NCBI GenBank assembly: GCA_947476465.1
Contig: CANJQN010000010.1
Location: 1-64,000 of the forward strand
Source of the DNA: Comamonadaceae bacterium
GTDB lineage: Bacteria; Pseudomonadota; Gammaproteobacteria; Burkholderiales; Burkholderiaceae_C
DNA length: 64,000 nt
Direction of reading: 5' to 3'
The notes below the pieces were generated by a model. It had not been told where the DNA came from and made no database searches. It saw only the letters and a program-made list of their open reading frames with translations. Positions 52,873 to 61,507 of the stretch are shown here, in pieces. The translations under genes and the position numbers were made by a program. Numbering within the stretch: the first letter of the stretch is position 1; each line of letters begins with the position of its first letter.

Positions 52873-54026
52873 CCGTCAATGCGACCGACCCGACGCTCAC
52901 CTGGAACGTCGATGACGCGCCCCGCCAGGCGCGCTGGCGTTCCGAGGCCGGCTGGCCGCCGCCATCCCGGGTGCGGGTCGCCGACGACCAGTTGCCCGCT
53001 GACGTGGCTTACAGACTCGCATGCGAGGGCACGGCGCTGCTGTGGCAGGGGGATTTCCAGAACGCGCGGCAGCTGTTGCAGGCGCTGGCGCGGCGCGTTG
53101 ACCGCCCCTCACGCAAGCCCCAGGCGCCACCGGCCACGGCGGGCGAGGCCTTTTACCGGCACCGCCAGGCACAAGGCCGCCGCGCCCGCGTGCTGGGCAT
53201 GTTGCTGATCGCGCTGGAGCCCGACTACCGCATTGAACTGCGCCGCGCGCCCGATCTGCGCACCGCCTGCACCGAAGCCTGGGGCCTGCCCGACGGCCAG
53301 CCGAGTGTCGCGTCGCTGCGCGAGCTGCTCGGGCTGGTGGGCGCGCATGAATGGCGCAAGAAGGGCGTGGAGGTGCCAGCCCTGGGCCCCGCGCCGAACA
53401 ACCGCATCCACCCGCACTATGGCGTGTTCTCGCCGGTGCGTGGCGAATACCTGGACCTGATCGCCCGCGCGCCACTGCCGCCCGATCACCAGCTTGCCTG
53501 GGACATCGGCTGCGGCACCGGCGTCATCGCGGCCCTGCTGGCGCGCCGTGGCGTGGCGCGGGTGGTGGCCACCGACACCAGCGAGCGTGCCCTGGCCTGC
53601 GCGCGCGAGAACATCGAGCGGCTGGGTGTCGCATCGCAGGTGGTCTTGATCAATGCCGACCTGTTCCCGCCCGGGACCGCGCCGCTCATCGTGTGCAACC
53701 CGCCCTGGCTGCCGGCCAAGCCCACCTCGGGGGTCGAGCATGCGGTGTACGACCCCGACAGCGCCATGCTGCGCGGCTTCGTGCAGGGATTGCGCGGCCA
53801 CCTGGCGCCCGGTGGCGAGGGTTGGCTCGTCCTGTCGGACCTGGCCGAGCATCTGGGCCTGCGAGGCCAAGGCGATGTGCCCGAGATGATCCGCGCCGCC
53901 GGCCTGGCGATTGCCCAGCGGCACGACATCCGCCCGAGGCATCCCAAGGCGGCTGATCCGCACGACCCGCTGGCCACGGCGCGCGCCCGCGAAGTCACCT
54001 CGCTGTACCGGCTCGTCGCTGCTTGA
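52869..54026 (+). CDS. Class I SAM-dependent methyltransferase (HemK/PrmC-like core)
   Basis: The 385-residue product has an N-terminal helical region (about 1-190) and a Rossmann methyltransferase domain with WDIGCGTGVIAALLA (about 213-227), an acidic ATDTSERAL, and CNPPWLPAKP, the NPPY-type motif of N-methyltransferases acting on amide or amino groups. It could modify a protein glutamine or a base; the target is not readable. Start ATG 52869 overlaps the DUF808 stop (ATGA). Confidence 0.78.
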   Translation: MTVNATDPTLTWNVDDAPRQARWRSEAGWPPPSRVRVADDQLPADVAYRLACEGTALLWQGDFQNARQLLQALARRVDRPSRKPQAPPATAGEAFYRHRQAQGRRARVLGMLLIALEPDYRIELRRAPDLRTACTEAWGLPDGQPSVASLRELLGLVGAHEWRKKGVEVPALGPAPNNRIHPHYGVFSPVRGEYLDLIARAPLPPDHQLAWDIGCGTGVIAALLARRGVARVVATDTSERALACARENIERLGVASQVVLINADLFPPGTAPLIVCNPPWLPAKPTSGVEHAVYDPDSAMLRGFVQGLRGHLAPGGEGWLVLSDLAEHLGLRGQGDVPEMIRAAGLAIAQRHDIRPRHPKAADPHDPLATARAREVTSLYRLVAA

Positions 54027-54181
54027 GGCAGCTGGCGGGCCCGGCGCGCGAGCCTTGCGGCAGCCCGTGACAGCGATGCGCCTACAGGCGGACCCGCCGT
54101 CGGCGCACCGTGCCAGGCGGCGCCGGCGCCTAGCCTGCTGATCGAACGCCCCGTGGCGGTCGAGGCAGACTGGAGTTTTAG

Positions 54182-54970
54182 GTGAAGGTGCGTGACGACG
54201 ACTTGGCGCAACAGTCCGCGAAGGTGAAGGAGCGAGCGCGCACGCGCGTGCTGCTGCGCCAAGGCCTGCTCGTCGGCGCAGCCATCTTTGCGCTGGTGCT
54301 GCCGCCGATGCAACCCTGCGCGGCCATGGCGCGGGTTTCGGTCCCGGCTGCTGCCGATTCCGCCAGACGCTATGGCCATCTCGCGGATTTTGGCGACGCG
54401 CGGGCATCTCCCGCCGCGCGCCAGGTCGCGCATTGGGCCCTATTCACTGGCGACAACCAGGGGCGCTCGGTGGTCATCGTCGACAAGAAGCGTGCCCATG
54501 CCTTCGTGTTCGATCCCGAGGGGCGGCTGCTGGGCGACGCGCCGGTGCTGCTCGGATCGGCGAGCGGCGACCACACGGTACCCGGCGTGGGTGACAAACC
54601 CATCGCCCAGGTCCTTGCGAGCGAGCGCACCACGCCGGCCGGCCGCTTCGTTGCCGAGCTCGGCATGAGCACCTCCGGCGAGGATGTGGTGTGGGTCGAC
54701 TTCGATGCGGCCGTTTCCATGCACCGCGTGCGTCCGTGGGTCAAGGCCGAACGCAGGCTCGAACGCCTGGCCTCGCCCAGCCCCGCGGACAACCGCATCT
54801 CCTACGGGTGCATCAACCTGCCGCGCCAGTTCTACGAGGGCGTGTTGAGTCCCGCGGTGCGCGCCACAGGCGCGGTGGTCTACGTGCTGCCCGAGGCGTC
54901 CACGCCGCGGCAGGTGTTCGGCTCCTACGACATTCCCCACGGCGACGTGTTGCCGCTTTTCCGGAAATAA
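54182..54970 (+). CDS. L,D-transpeptidase (YkuD/ErfK) family protein
   Basis: The 262-residue product starts with GTG, has an N-terminal membrane segment (LLVGAAIFALVLPPM) and a catalytic-site region HRV and NRISYGCINLP, where the cysteine of SxGCxN is the nucleophile of YkuD-fold enzymes. It would cross-link peptidoglycan or attach proteins to it in the periplasm. The first half (GDNQGRSVVIVDKKRAHAFV) is the strand region of the fold. It is a monocistronic gene. Confidence 0.75.
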   Translation: MKVRDDDLAQQSAKVKERARTRVLLRQGLLVGAAIFALVLPPMQPCAAMARVSVPAAADSARRYGHLADFGDARASPAARQVAHWALFTGDNQGRSVVIVDKKRAHAFVFDPEGRLLGDAPVLLGSASGDHTVPGVGDKPIAQVLASERTTPAGRFVAELGMSTSGEDVVWVDFDAAVSMHRVRPWVKAERRLERLASPSPADNRISYGCINLPRQFYEGVLSPAVRATGAVVYVLPEASTPRQVFGSYDIPHGDVLPLFRK

Positions 54971-55177
54971 GTCGCAGCGATGCACGGTGTGCCGCGCGTC
55001 GCGTCGGAGCGGGCCGACTCGGCCGCGTCAATCAGCTGATGCGCGGGCGCGCGATGTCCGACATGAGGTACTGAGTCGGGACGACGCGGCCGCCTTGATC
55101 GCTCCTTAGTCTGGGCGCAGCTGGCAGACAAGTCGACTTGTCTCAGCTTTTCATTGACACAGACCAGGAGTGACCAG

Positions 55178-55510
55178 ATGAATACTTCCACCTTGCTCAA
55201 AGGCCTGATGGCCAGTGCCGCCGCTGTTTCGATGGGCCTAGCGATCGCGCAGACGACATCGCCTGGCGCGCCGCTGGCCGACACGACCGGCACTTCCCCC
55301 GCCGGCACCACGACGCCGGGCACCAGCGCGGGCTCGCCCGGCATGCAAGCCCCCGCCGCATCGAGTGGTGGCACCATGGGTTCGGGATCGACCACGACCG
55401 AACGCAGCACCACGACCACCACAACCCCGCGCAGCAGCACTATGGGCGCCGGCACCAACACGACGACGACCACGGACCCGGCCAACCGCACGCGCGCTGA
55501 CCGCAACTGA
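55178..55510 (+). CDS. Small Thr/Ser/Gly-rich exported protein
   Basis: The 110-residue product has a signal peptide (LLKGLMASAAAVSMGLAIAQ) followed by a low-complexity Thr/Ser/Gly/Pro/Ala tail with no recognised domain (GSGSTTTERSTTTTTTPRSS). CAGGAG precedes the ATG at 55178 and a strong terminator follows, supporting expression. Function unknown; a surface or periplasmic spacer role is possible. Confidence 0.6.
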   Translation: MNTSTLLKGLMASAAAVSMGLAIAQTTSPGAPLADTTGTSPAGTTTPGTSAGSPGMQAPAASSGGTMGSGSTTTERSTTTTTTPRSSTMGAGTNTTTTTDPANRTRADRN

Positions 55511-55532
55511 CCGCGGCGCACGCCAGTGCAGC

Positions 55533-55562
55533 AAGAACCGGCGTCATGCCGGTTCTTTTTTG
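55533..55562 (+). terminator. Rho-independent terminator
   Basis: AAGAACCGGC-GTCAT-GCCGGTTCTT followed by a T-run, about 22 bp after the stop of the small exported-protein gene. Confidence 0.9.
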
Positions 55563-55667
55563 CCTGGAGTGATTGTTACGAGATCGTGCTGCCCGCGGGT
55601 CGCGGCAGGGAATCGGCAATGGTGTTACCTTCGGTGGCATGACTGTTTTCTGTTCCAGCCCCCATTC

Positions 55668-57221
55668 ATGACCATGACGAGAGCGGCCCCACACGCGCTG
55701 GATCCCGAGCGCCTGCGCGGCATTCGCAGAGGCGTCGAAAAAGAGAGCCTGCGCGCTACCGCCACGGGGGACCTGGCGCTCACGCCCCATCCGCTGGCGC
55801 TGGGCTCGGCGTTGACCCACCCGCACATCACCACCGACTACAGCGAATCCCAGCTGGAACTGATCACCGGCGTGCACGCCACGCCCGAGACCTGTCTGGA
55901 GGAGCTGCTGCGCATCCACCAGTTCACGCTGCGCGCGCTGGGCGACGAGATGTTGTGGGCCTCCAGCATGCCGTGCCGGCTGCCAGCCGACGAAAACATC
56001 CCGATCGGCCGCTATGGCGCCTCCAATGTGGGCCGCGCCAAGAGCGTCTATCGCATGGGCCTGGCGCACCGCTACGGGCGCCGCATGCAGACCATCTCGG
56101 GCATTCACTACAACTGGTCGATGCCGGGCGTGGACAGCGCCGCGTATTTCTCGCTGATTCGCAACTTCCGCCGCCACGCCTTCCTGCTGCTGTACCTGTT
56201 CGGCGCCTCGCCCGCCCTGTGCTCGTCGTTCGTGCAGGGGCGCGACCATGGGCTGAAGGCACTGAGTGAGGGGACGCTGTACATGCCCCACGGCACCTCG
56301 CTGCGCATGGGCAGGCTGGGTTACCAGAGCGATGCCCAGTCCCGCCTGGCCGTGAGCTACAACGGCCTGGAGGGCTATGCCGCGTCGATCCATGAGGCGC
56401 TCACGCGGCCGTATCCGCCCTACGAGGCGGTGGGCATCGTCAACCCGGGCGGCGAGTACAACCAGCTGGCCACCAGCCTGCTGCAGATCGAAAACGAGTT
56501 CTACGGCGTGATCCGGCCCAAGCGCGTGATCTTCCCTGGCGAGCGGCCCCTGCACGCGCTGCGCGAGCGCGGTGTCGAGTACGTGGAGGTGCGCCTGCTC
56601 GACCTCGATCCCTTCGTTCCGGTGGGCCTGAAGGCGCAGACCATTCGCTTTCTCGACGTGTTTCTGCTGCATTGCCTGATGTCTGAAAGCCCTCCCGACA
56701 CGCCCGACGAAATCGCCGAGGTTGGCCGCAACCAGCACAAGACCGCAGCCTTCGGCCGCGAGCCCGGCCTGCGGCTGGAACGCTGCGGGCAAGCGGTGAC
56801 GCTCGCCGACTGGGCCGCGAGCCTGCTGCGCGACTGCGCGCCCTTTGCCGCGGCGCTGGACGAAGCACACCGCACCAGCGACTACACCGATGCGTTGCGC
56901 GGCGCGCAGGCGCTGGTGCAATCGCCCGAGCTGCTGCCCTCGGCCCGTGTGCTCGAAGTGATGGCCAATGATTTCGACAATGCCTTTGTCGACTTCGCCA
57001 TCGGCCAGTCGCAGTCGACGCACGCCAAGCTGCTGGCGCTGCCCTTCAGCGGCACACAGCAGACCCGTCTTGCCACAATGAGCGAACAATCGCTGCAAGA
57101 CCAGCGCGCCATCGAGGCCGCCGACACCATGCCCTTCGAGATCTACCGCCAGCAGTACATCGCGCCCGAGCGGCTCGGGATGACGCGTGCGGCCATCGCG
57201 CCAGCCCTGACCTCGGTTTGA
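55668..57221 (+). CDS. gshA: Glutamate-cysteine ligase
   Basis: The 517-residue enzyme joins glutamate and cysteine in the first step of glutathione synthesis. It matches the gamma-proteobacterial type 1 GshA: RRGVEKESLRAT at the start, DYSESQLELITGVH, MPCRLPADENIPIGRYG, ISGIHYNWSMP and the terminal FEIYRQQYIAPERLGMT. Length matches E. coli GshA. The ATG at 55668 is a few bases before a second Met at 55674. Glutathione would also serve the persulfide dioxygenase at 22763. Confidence 0.93.
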   Translation: MTMTRAAPHALDPERLRGIRRGVEKESLRATATGDLALTPHPLALGSALTHPHITTDYSESQLELITGVHATPETCLEELLRIHQFTLRALGDEMLWASSMPCRLPADENIPIGRYGASNVGRAKSVYRMGLAHRYGRRMQTISGIHYNWSMPGVDSAAYFSLIRNFRRHAFLLLYLFGASPALCSSFVQGRDHGLKALSEGTLYMPHGTSLRMGRLGYQSDAQSRLAVSYNGLEGYAASIHEALTRPYPPYEAVGIVNPGGEYNQLATSLLQIENEFYGVIRPKRVIFPGERPLHALRERGVEYVEVRLLDLDPFVPVGLKAQTIRFLDVFLLHCLMSESPPDTPDEIAEVGRNQHKTAAFGREPGLRLERCGQAVTLADWAASLLRDCAPFAAALDEAHRTSDYTDALRGAQALVQSPELLPSARVLEVMANDFDNAFVDFAIGQSQSTHAKLLALPFSGTQQTRLATMSEQSLQDQRAIEAADTMPFEIYRQQYIAPERLGMTRAAIAPALTSV

Positions 57222-57251
57222 GCACAGTCTGATTTCAGGAAGGGCCACCCG

Positions 57252-57722
57252 ATGCGCGTGTTCGCCCACATCCCCGCTGCGCTGGCGCTGTGCCTGGCGG
57301 GCGCCTTGGCAGGCAGTCCCGCCCTGGCGGCGCCGCCTGACGGCCCGCCTGGCCAGGCAAAAAAGCAGGAACGCGTGCAGCGCCCCGCGGCCCGCACCGA
57401 GGTGACCGTGGGTGCGTACTTTCGCGAGCCCGAACGCGAGGCGGCGCGCGGCTACTACCAGCAGCGCTATGCCAAAAAGTGTCCTCCGGGTCTCGCCAAG
57501 AAGAACAACGGCTGCCTGCCGCCCGGGCAGGCCAAGAAGTACCAGCTGGGCCAGCCCCTGCCGCGCGACGTGATCCACTATCCCGTTCCATCGGCCGTGC
57601 TGATACGCCTGCCGCCGCCGCCGCGGGGCCATGAATACGTTCGCGTGGCCACCGACATTTTGCTGATCACCATCGGCACGCACATGGTGATCGACGCGAT
57701 CACCGACCTGATGGGCCGGTAG
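57252..57722 (+). CDS. CigR/RcnB-like periplasmic protein
   Basis: The 156-residue product has a signal peptide (IPAALALCLAGALAGSPALA), then PPGQAKK repeats including KKCPPGLAKKNNGCLPPGQAKKY (in part), the signature of the anti-virulence regulator CigR family, and a C-terminal hydrophobic stretch (ATDILLITIGTHMVIDAI). Members are periplasmic or membrane-associated and related to RcnB. Function in this organism unknown. Confidence 0.7.
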   Translation: MRVFAHIPAALALCLAGALAGSPALAAPPDGPPGQAKKQERVQRPAARTEVTVGAYFREPEREAARGYYQQRYAKKCPPGLAKKNNGCLPPGQAKKYQLGQPLPRDVIHYPVPSAVLIRLPPPPRGHEYVRVATDILLITIGTHMVIDAITDLMGR

Positions 57723-57800
57723 CCGGTTTTCCTGCGTTGCCTTGACCGGCCTGGACGCGCGTTAAAGTCGAGGCGGGATCAACACAAGAGGAGCAGCAGC

Positions 57801-58718
57801 ATGCCGCTGGATTTCACAGGACGGGTCGCCATCGTCACGGGCGCGGGTGGGGGGCTGGGCCGCCAGCACGCGCTGGCCTTGGCCGCGCGCGGCGCCAAGG
57901 TGGTGGTCAATGATCTGGGCGGCGCGGTCGACGGCTCCGGCGGCTCGGCCACCGCGGCCGATGCGGTGGTGCGCGAGATTCGCGCGCTTGGCGGCCAGGC
58001 CATCGCCAACGGCGCGTCGGTCACCGACTTCCCCGCCGTGGAGCACTTGGTACAACAGACCATCGACACCTGGGGCCGCATCGACATCGTCGTGAGCAAT
58101 GCCGGCATCTTGCGCGACAAGACCTTCGCCAAGATGGACCTGGCCGACTTCCGCCTGGTGCTCGACGTTCACCTGATGGGGGCGGTGCATCTGTGCAAGG
58201 CTGTCTGGCCGCACATGATGGCCGCGCGTTACGGGCGCATCGTGTTGACCACCTCCTCCAGCGGCTTGTACGGCAATTTCGGCCAGTCGAACTATGGCGC
58301 CGCCAAACTGGCCCTGGTCGGCCTGATGCAGACGCTGAGCCTGGAAGGCCACAAGCACGGCATTCATGTGAACTGCCTGGCCCCCACCGCCACCACGCGC
58401 ATGACCGAAAAGCTGTTTCCCCCCGACATGCTGGAGGCCTTCAAGCCGGAGGCGGTGGTGCCCGCGATGCTGGTGCTGGCCAGCCAGGATGCGCCCACGC
58501 GCACCACGCTGTGCGCCGGCGCCGGCAGCTTCGAGGCGGCGCAGATCACGCTGTCCGAGGGGGTCTACATCGGCACGGGGCCGGATGCCGATGTGTATTT
58601 GGCGCAGCGGCTTGATGAGGTGATCGGCACCCTCGACCGCGCCAGCGTGCCGGCCAATGGTGACGGGCAGGGGGCCAACGAATACCGCTTGCGCAAGATC
58701 GCGAACCCGAAAGCGTGA
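57801..58718 (+). CDS. SDR-family (3R)-hydroxyacyl-CoA dehydrogenase-like (MFE-2 type)
   Basis: The 305-residue short-chain dehydrogenase has VTGAGGGLGRQHALALAARG (cofactor), VNDLGGAVDGSG, SNAGILRDKTFAKM and SNYGAAKLAL (catalytic Tyr and Lys), the pattern of the dehydrogenase part of peroxisomal MFE-2 and 17-beta-HSD4. It would oxidise a 3-hydroxyacyl-CoA. AGGAG lies upstream of the ATG. It ends within 4 bp of an alternative GTG start of the MarR gene and may belong to the following catabolic cluster. Confidence 0.8.
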   Translation: MPLDFTGRVAIVTGAGGGLGRQHALALAARGAKVVVNDLGGAVDGSGGSATAADAVVREIRALGGQAIANGASVTDFPAVEHLVQQTIDTWGRIDIVVSNAGILRDKTFAKMDLADFRLVLDVHLMGAVHLCKAVWPHMMAARYGRIVLTTSSSGLYGNFGQSNYGAAKLALVGLMQTLSLEGHKHGIHVNCLAPTATTRMTEKLFPPDMLEAFKPEAVVPAMLVLASQDAPTRTTLCAGAGSFEAAQITLSEGVYIGTGPDADVYLAQRLDEVIGTLDRASVPANGDGQGANEYRLRKIANPKA

Positions 58719-58765
58719 TCCGCACCAGTGAAGACCTTGCAATCGGTTCCTTCGAAGGCTCGGAG

Positions 58766-58785
58766 ATAGTTTATGATGAAACTAT
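58766..58785. promoter_or_regulatory. 20-bp inverted repeat, candidate MarR operator
   Basis: ATAGTTTATGATGAAACTAT has perfect 7-bp arms (ATAGTTT/AAACTAT) around a 6-bp centre. It ends on the ATG I chose for the MarR gene. MarR-family regulators such as BadR bind similar dyads, so autoregulation is likely. Confidence 0.65.
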
Positions 58786-59302
58786 GAAAGGCAAGGAGCG
58801 ACTTCGAGCGATCGACCGCAGCACGCCGGCGATGTCGCGTGGACTGCCCATGATTCCCATGCGCGAGACCGTCATGGTGCGGCTGCTTCGCGGAGCCGTC
58901 GTCGGCATGGGGCAGTGCTTCGAGCGGATGTTCGCCCGCATGGGCATGTCCGAGCATGCCTTTCATGTGCTGTGCCTTCTCCTGAGCGAAGAGGACGGCA
59001 CCTGCTCGCCCAGCGAGCTGAGCGAACTGGTCGGCGCCAGCCGGGCCAACATGACCCGCATCCTCGACGAGCTCAGCGGCCTCGGCTTCATCGTCCGGGA
59101 ATCCGATCTCCGGGATGCCCGCCGCACCGTGGTGCACATCACCGACACAGGGCGAGCCGCCGTGCTGGCGGCGGCTAACCAGGTGGTTGACCCCTTGCGC
59201 CAAGCCTTCGCGGGACTCAACCGCGATGAGTTCGACACGCTGGACGCACTGTTGCGCAAGGCCATCGAGTCTTTCGACACCAGTCTTTCCGCGCCTCGCT
59301 GA
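58784..59302 (+). CDS. MarR-family transcriptional regulator (BadR-like)
   Basis: The 172-residue product has the MarR winged helix: CSPSELSELVGASRANMTRIL as recognition helix region and ESDLRDARRTVVHITDTGRA as the wing, with helices for dimerisation at both ends. MarR proteins in aromatic or alicyclic acid clusters are CoA-thioester-responsive repressors. The operator at 58766-58785 and the downstream enoyl-CoA hydratase gene support that role. GTG 58715 would lengthen it by 23 residues but put the operator inside the gene. Confidence 0.78.
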   Translation: MKGKERLRAIDRSTPAMSRGLPMIPMRETVMVRLLRGAVVGMGQCFERMFARMGMSEHAFHVLCLLLSEEDGTCSPSELSELVGASRANMTRILDELSGLGFIVRESDLRDARRTVVHITDTGRAAVLAAANQVVDPLRQAFAGLNRDEFDTLDALLRKAIESFDTSLSAPR

Positions 59303-59514
59303 TAGCACGGCCGCACCGGAGTCGTCCTTCGACCTGCGTCGCCAGGAACGGCCGCTGCGCAGACCCACGTCCCACTTTGCCTCGGAGGTTGAAGGTCTGT
59401 GCGTTCCAGCCCCCGGGTTTCTCCGGATGGAAGGCAAAACAAGTTCCTCAATAATTCAGCGGTGAACTACTAACGAATCGTTTTTGCCTTGTTGAAGCTT
59501 TAGAGGAAGCCCGG

Positions 59515-60327
59515 ATGTCCAAGGTCTTGTACGAAAAGCGCGGCGAAGTCGCCTACATCACCCTCAATCGGCCCGAGGTGCACAACGCCATCGACGTCGA
59601 TATGCACCAGTTGCTGCGCAAGGCCTGGGAAGATTTCCGCGATGACCCGCATCTGCGGGTGGCTGTTCTCACTGGCGCCGGCGACCAGGCCTTTTGCGCC
59701 GGCGCTGACCTCAAGACCCATGTGCCCGAGTGGAGCGGCGTCGGCCCGATGCTGGCGCGCTCGAAGCTGGCCGATGGCTTCGCCGGCGGCATCACACGGG
59801 GACTGCACCGGATCTACAAGCCCGTAGTCGCAGCGCTCAACGGCTGGACCATCGGTGGCGGTCTCGAACTGGCCCTGGCCTGCGACATCCGGCTCGCGTC
59901 TGATCGCGCCCAACTGGGCTCGTTCGAACTGCGTCGCGGCATGCACCCGGCCGACGGCGGCATCGTGCGTCTGGTCAACATCGCCGGTGCCGGCATTGCG
60001 CTCGAGATGGAGTTGACCGGCGAGCCCATCACCGCGCAACGCGCCTTGGCCGCCAATCTCGTGGCCCGGGTGGTTCCTCACGACCAGCTCATGGCAGCGA
60101 CCGACGATCTGGTTGCGCGCATTCTGCGCAACGACCGTCGCGCGGTCGAGTCGGCCAAGGAGACCATCCTCGAGGTGATCGGCCGACCGCTGGACGACCA
60201 GCTTCGCCTGGAGGCTTTGCTCGGATATGCGATCTGCGGTGACAACCCCGCCATCAAGGAGCGCTCTGAGCAGTTCTTCGCTCGCGCCGATAAAGGCCGC
60301 GTGGGCACCACCGCCACTTCGCTCTGA
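59515..60327 (+). CDS. Enoyl-CoA hydratase/isomerase family protein
   Basis: The 270-residue crotonase-fold protein shows ITLNRPEVHNAIDVDMHQLL, GAGDQAFCAGADLKTH and LNGWTIGGGLELALACDIRLAS, with ELRRGMHPADGGIVRLV near residue 143. It would hydrate a 2-enoyl-CoA or a ring alkene in the inferred alicyclic-acid route. It starts about 210 bp downstream of the MarR gene, where the promoter of the operon probably lies, and precedes the acyl-CoA dehydrogenase by 7 bp. Confidence 0.85.
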   Translation: MSKVLYEKRGEVAYITLNRPEVHNAIDVDMHQLLRKAWEDFRDDPHLRVAVLTGAGDQAFCAGADLKTHVPEWSGVGPMLARSKLADGFAGGITRGLHRIYKPVVAALNGWTIGGGLELALACDIRLASDRAQLGSFELRRGMHPADGGIVRLVNIAGAGIALEMELTGEPITAQRALAANLVARVVPHDQLMAATDDLVARILRNDRRAVESAKETILEVIGRPLDDQLRLEALLGYAICGDNPAIKERSEQFFARADKGRVGTTATSL

Positions 60328-60334
60328 GGCTCGC

Positions 60335-61483
60335 GTGATTCCGACGCCCGAACAGCAAGCCCTGCGCGACGCCGCGCGGCGCTATGCGCGTGAGCAGTTA
60401 CTGCCCCACTACCAGGCGCGCGAGCGCGCTGGCCGGCTGGATCGCGCCATCCTCGTTGAAATGGGTGCCCTGGGCCTGATGGCGCCCGACCTGGCCGCCG
60501 AGTTCGGCGGGCTCGGCGTCGACAGCGTCACGGCCGGGATGATCATCGAGGAGATTTCCTACGGCGACTACAACATCGGCTCGGTGGCGGTGGTGGCGGC
60601 GCTGATCGGCGCTATTTTGTCGCGCCACGCGGCGCCCCAGTTGGCCGGTCAGTGGGTGTCGGGCCTGGTCAAGGGCGAGGCGGTGGTTGCCTTGGCCATC
60701 ACCGAGCCACGTGGCGGCTCGGACGCTGCCAACCTGCAATTGCGGGCCCGGCACGACGGCGACCACTTCGTGATCGACGGCGAAAAGACCTCAGTCACCT
60801 TTGCCGATTGGGCCGATGCCTACCTTGTGTTCGCTCGAACCGGTCGGCCGCAAGACGGCGCCAAGGGCATCACCGCCATCCTGGTGCCATCGAACCTGCC
60901 CGGCATCCGTGCGACCCGGTTCGACGACCTGGGCAGCGTGGCCTTGGGCCGCGGCTCGGTTTTCTTCGACGAGGTCCGCGTGCCACTCGATCATCAGGTC
61001 GGCGACCTGGGCCGCGGCTTCACGCAGGTGATGCAGGGCTTCGACTACAGCCGCGCGCTGATCGGCTTGCAGTGCCTTTCCTCAGCGCAGGCTTCGTTGG
61101 ACGAGGCTTGGGCCTACGCCCGCGAACGAGAGGCCTTCGGGCGGCCGATCGGCCAATTTCAGGGCGTGAGTTTTCCCTTGGCAGAGGGTGAGTCGCAGAT
61201 CGCCGCGATCCGGCAGCTGTGCTATCACACGCTGGCGTTGCGCGACGCAGGCTTGCCGCACACCGCTGAGGCCGCCATGTGCAAGTGGATGGGACCGCGT
61301 ACCTCGGTGGATGTCATCCACCAGTGCCTGCTGACCTTCGGCCACTACGGCTGGTCGCGCGACCTGCCGCATCAGCAGCGCATGCGCGATGTGATGGGCT
61401 TGCAGATCGGCGACGGCACTGCGGGAATCATGAAGCAGGTGATCGCGCGCGAACGCATCGGGCGCGCGGCCATCCAGTACTGA
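60335..61483 (+). CDS. Acyl-CoA dehydrogenase, cyclohexanecarboxyl-CoA dehydrogenase (AliB)-like
   Basis: The 382-residue flavoprotein has the ACAD N-terminal helices (EQQALRDAARRYAREQL), ALAITEPRGGSDAANLQ and DYSRALIGLQCLSSAQASLDEAWAYA (in part), and TFGHYGWSRDLPHQQRMRDVMGLQIGDGT near the C-terminus with the FAD-binding segment. The GTG at 60335 gives a normal N-terminus. Its sequence recalls AliB of cyclohexanecarboxylate degradation. The reaction would be alpha,beta-dehydrogenation of a ring- or chain-bearing acyl-CoA. Confidence 0.8.
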   Translation: MIPTPEQQALRDAARRYAREQLLPHYQARERAGRLDRAILVEMGALGLMAPDLAAEFGGLGVDSVTAGMIIEEISYGDYNIGSVAVVAALIGAILSRHAAPQLAGQWVSGLVKGEAVVALAITEPRGGSDAANLQLRARHDGDHFVIDGEKTSVTFADWADAYLVFARTGRPQDGAKGITAILVPSNLPGIRATRFDDLGSVALGRGSVFFDEVRVPLDHQVGDLGRGFTQVMQGFDYSRALIGLQCLSSAQASLDEAWAYAREREAFGRPIGQFQGVSFPLAEGESQIAAIRQLCYHTLALRDAGLPHTAEAAMCKWMGPRTSVDVIHQCLLTFGHYGWSRDLPHQQRMRDVMGLQIGDGTAGIMKQVIARERIGRAAIQY

Positions 61484-61507
61484 CGCATCCGACAGCAAGG
61501 AGTATTC

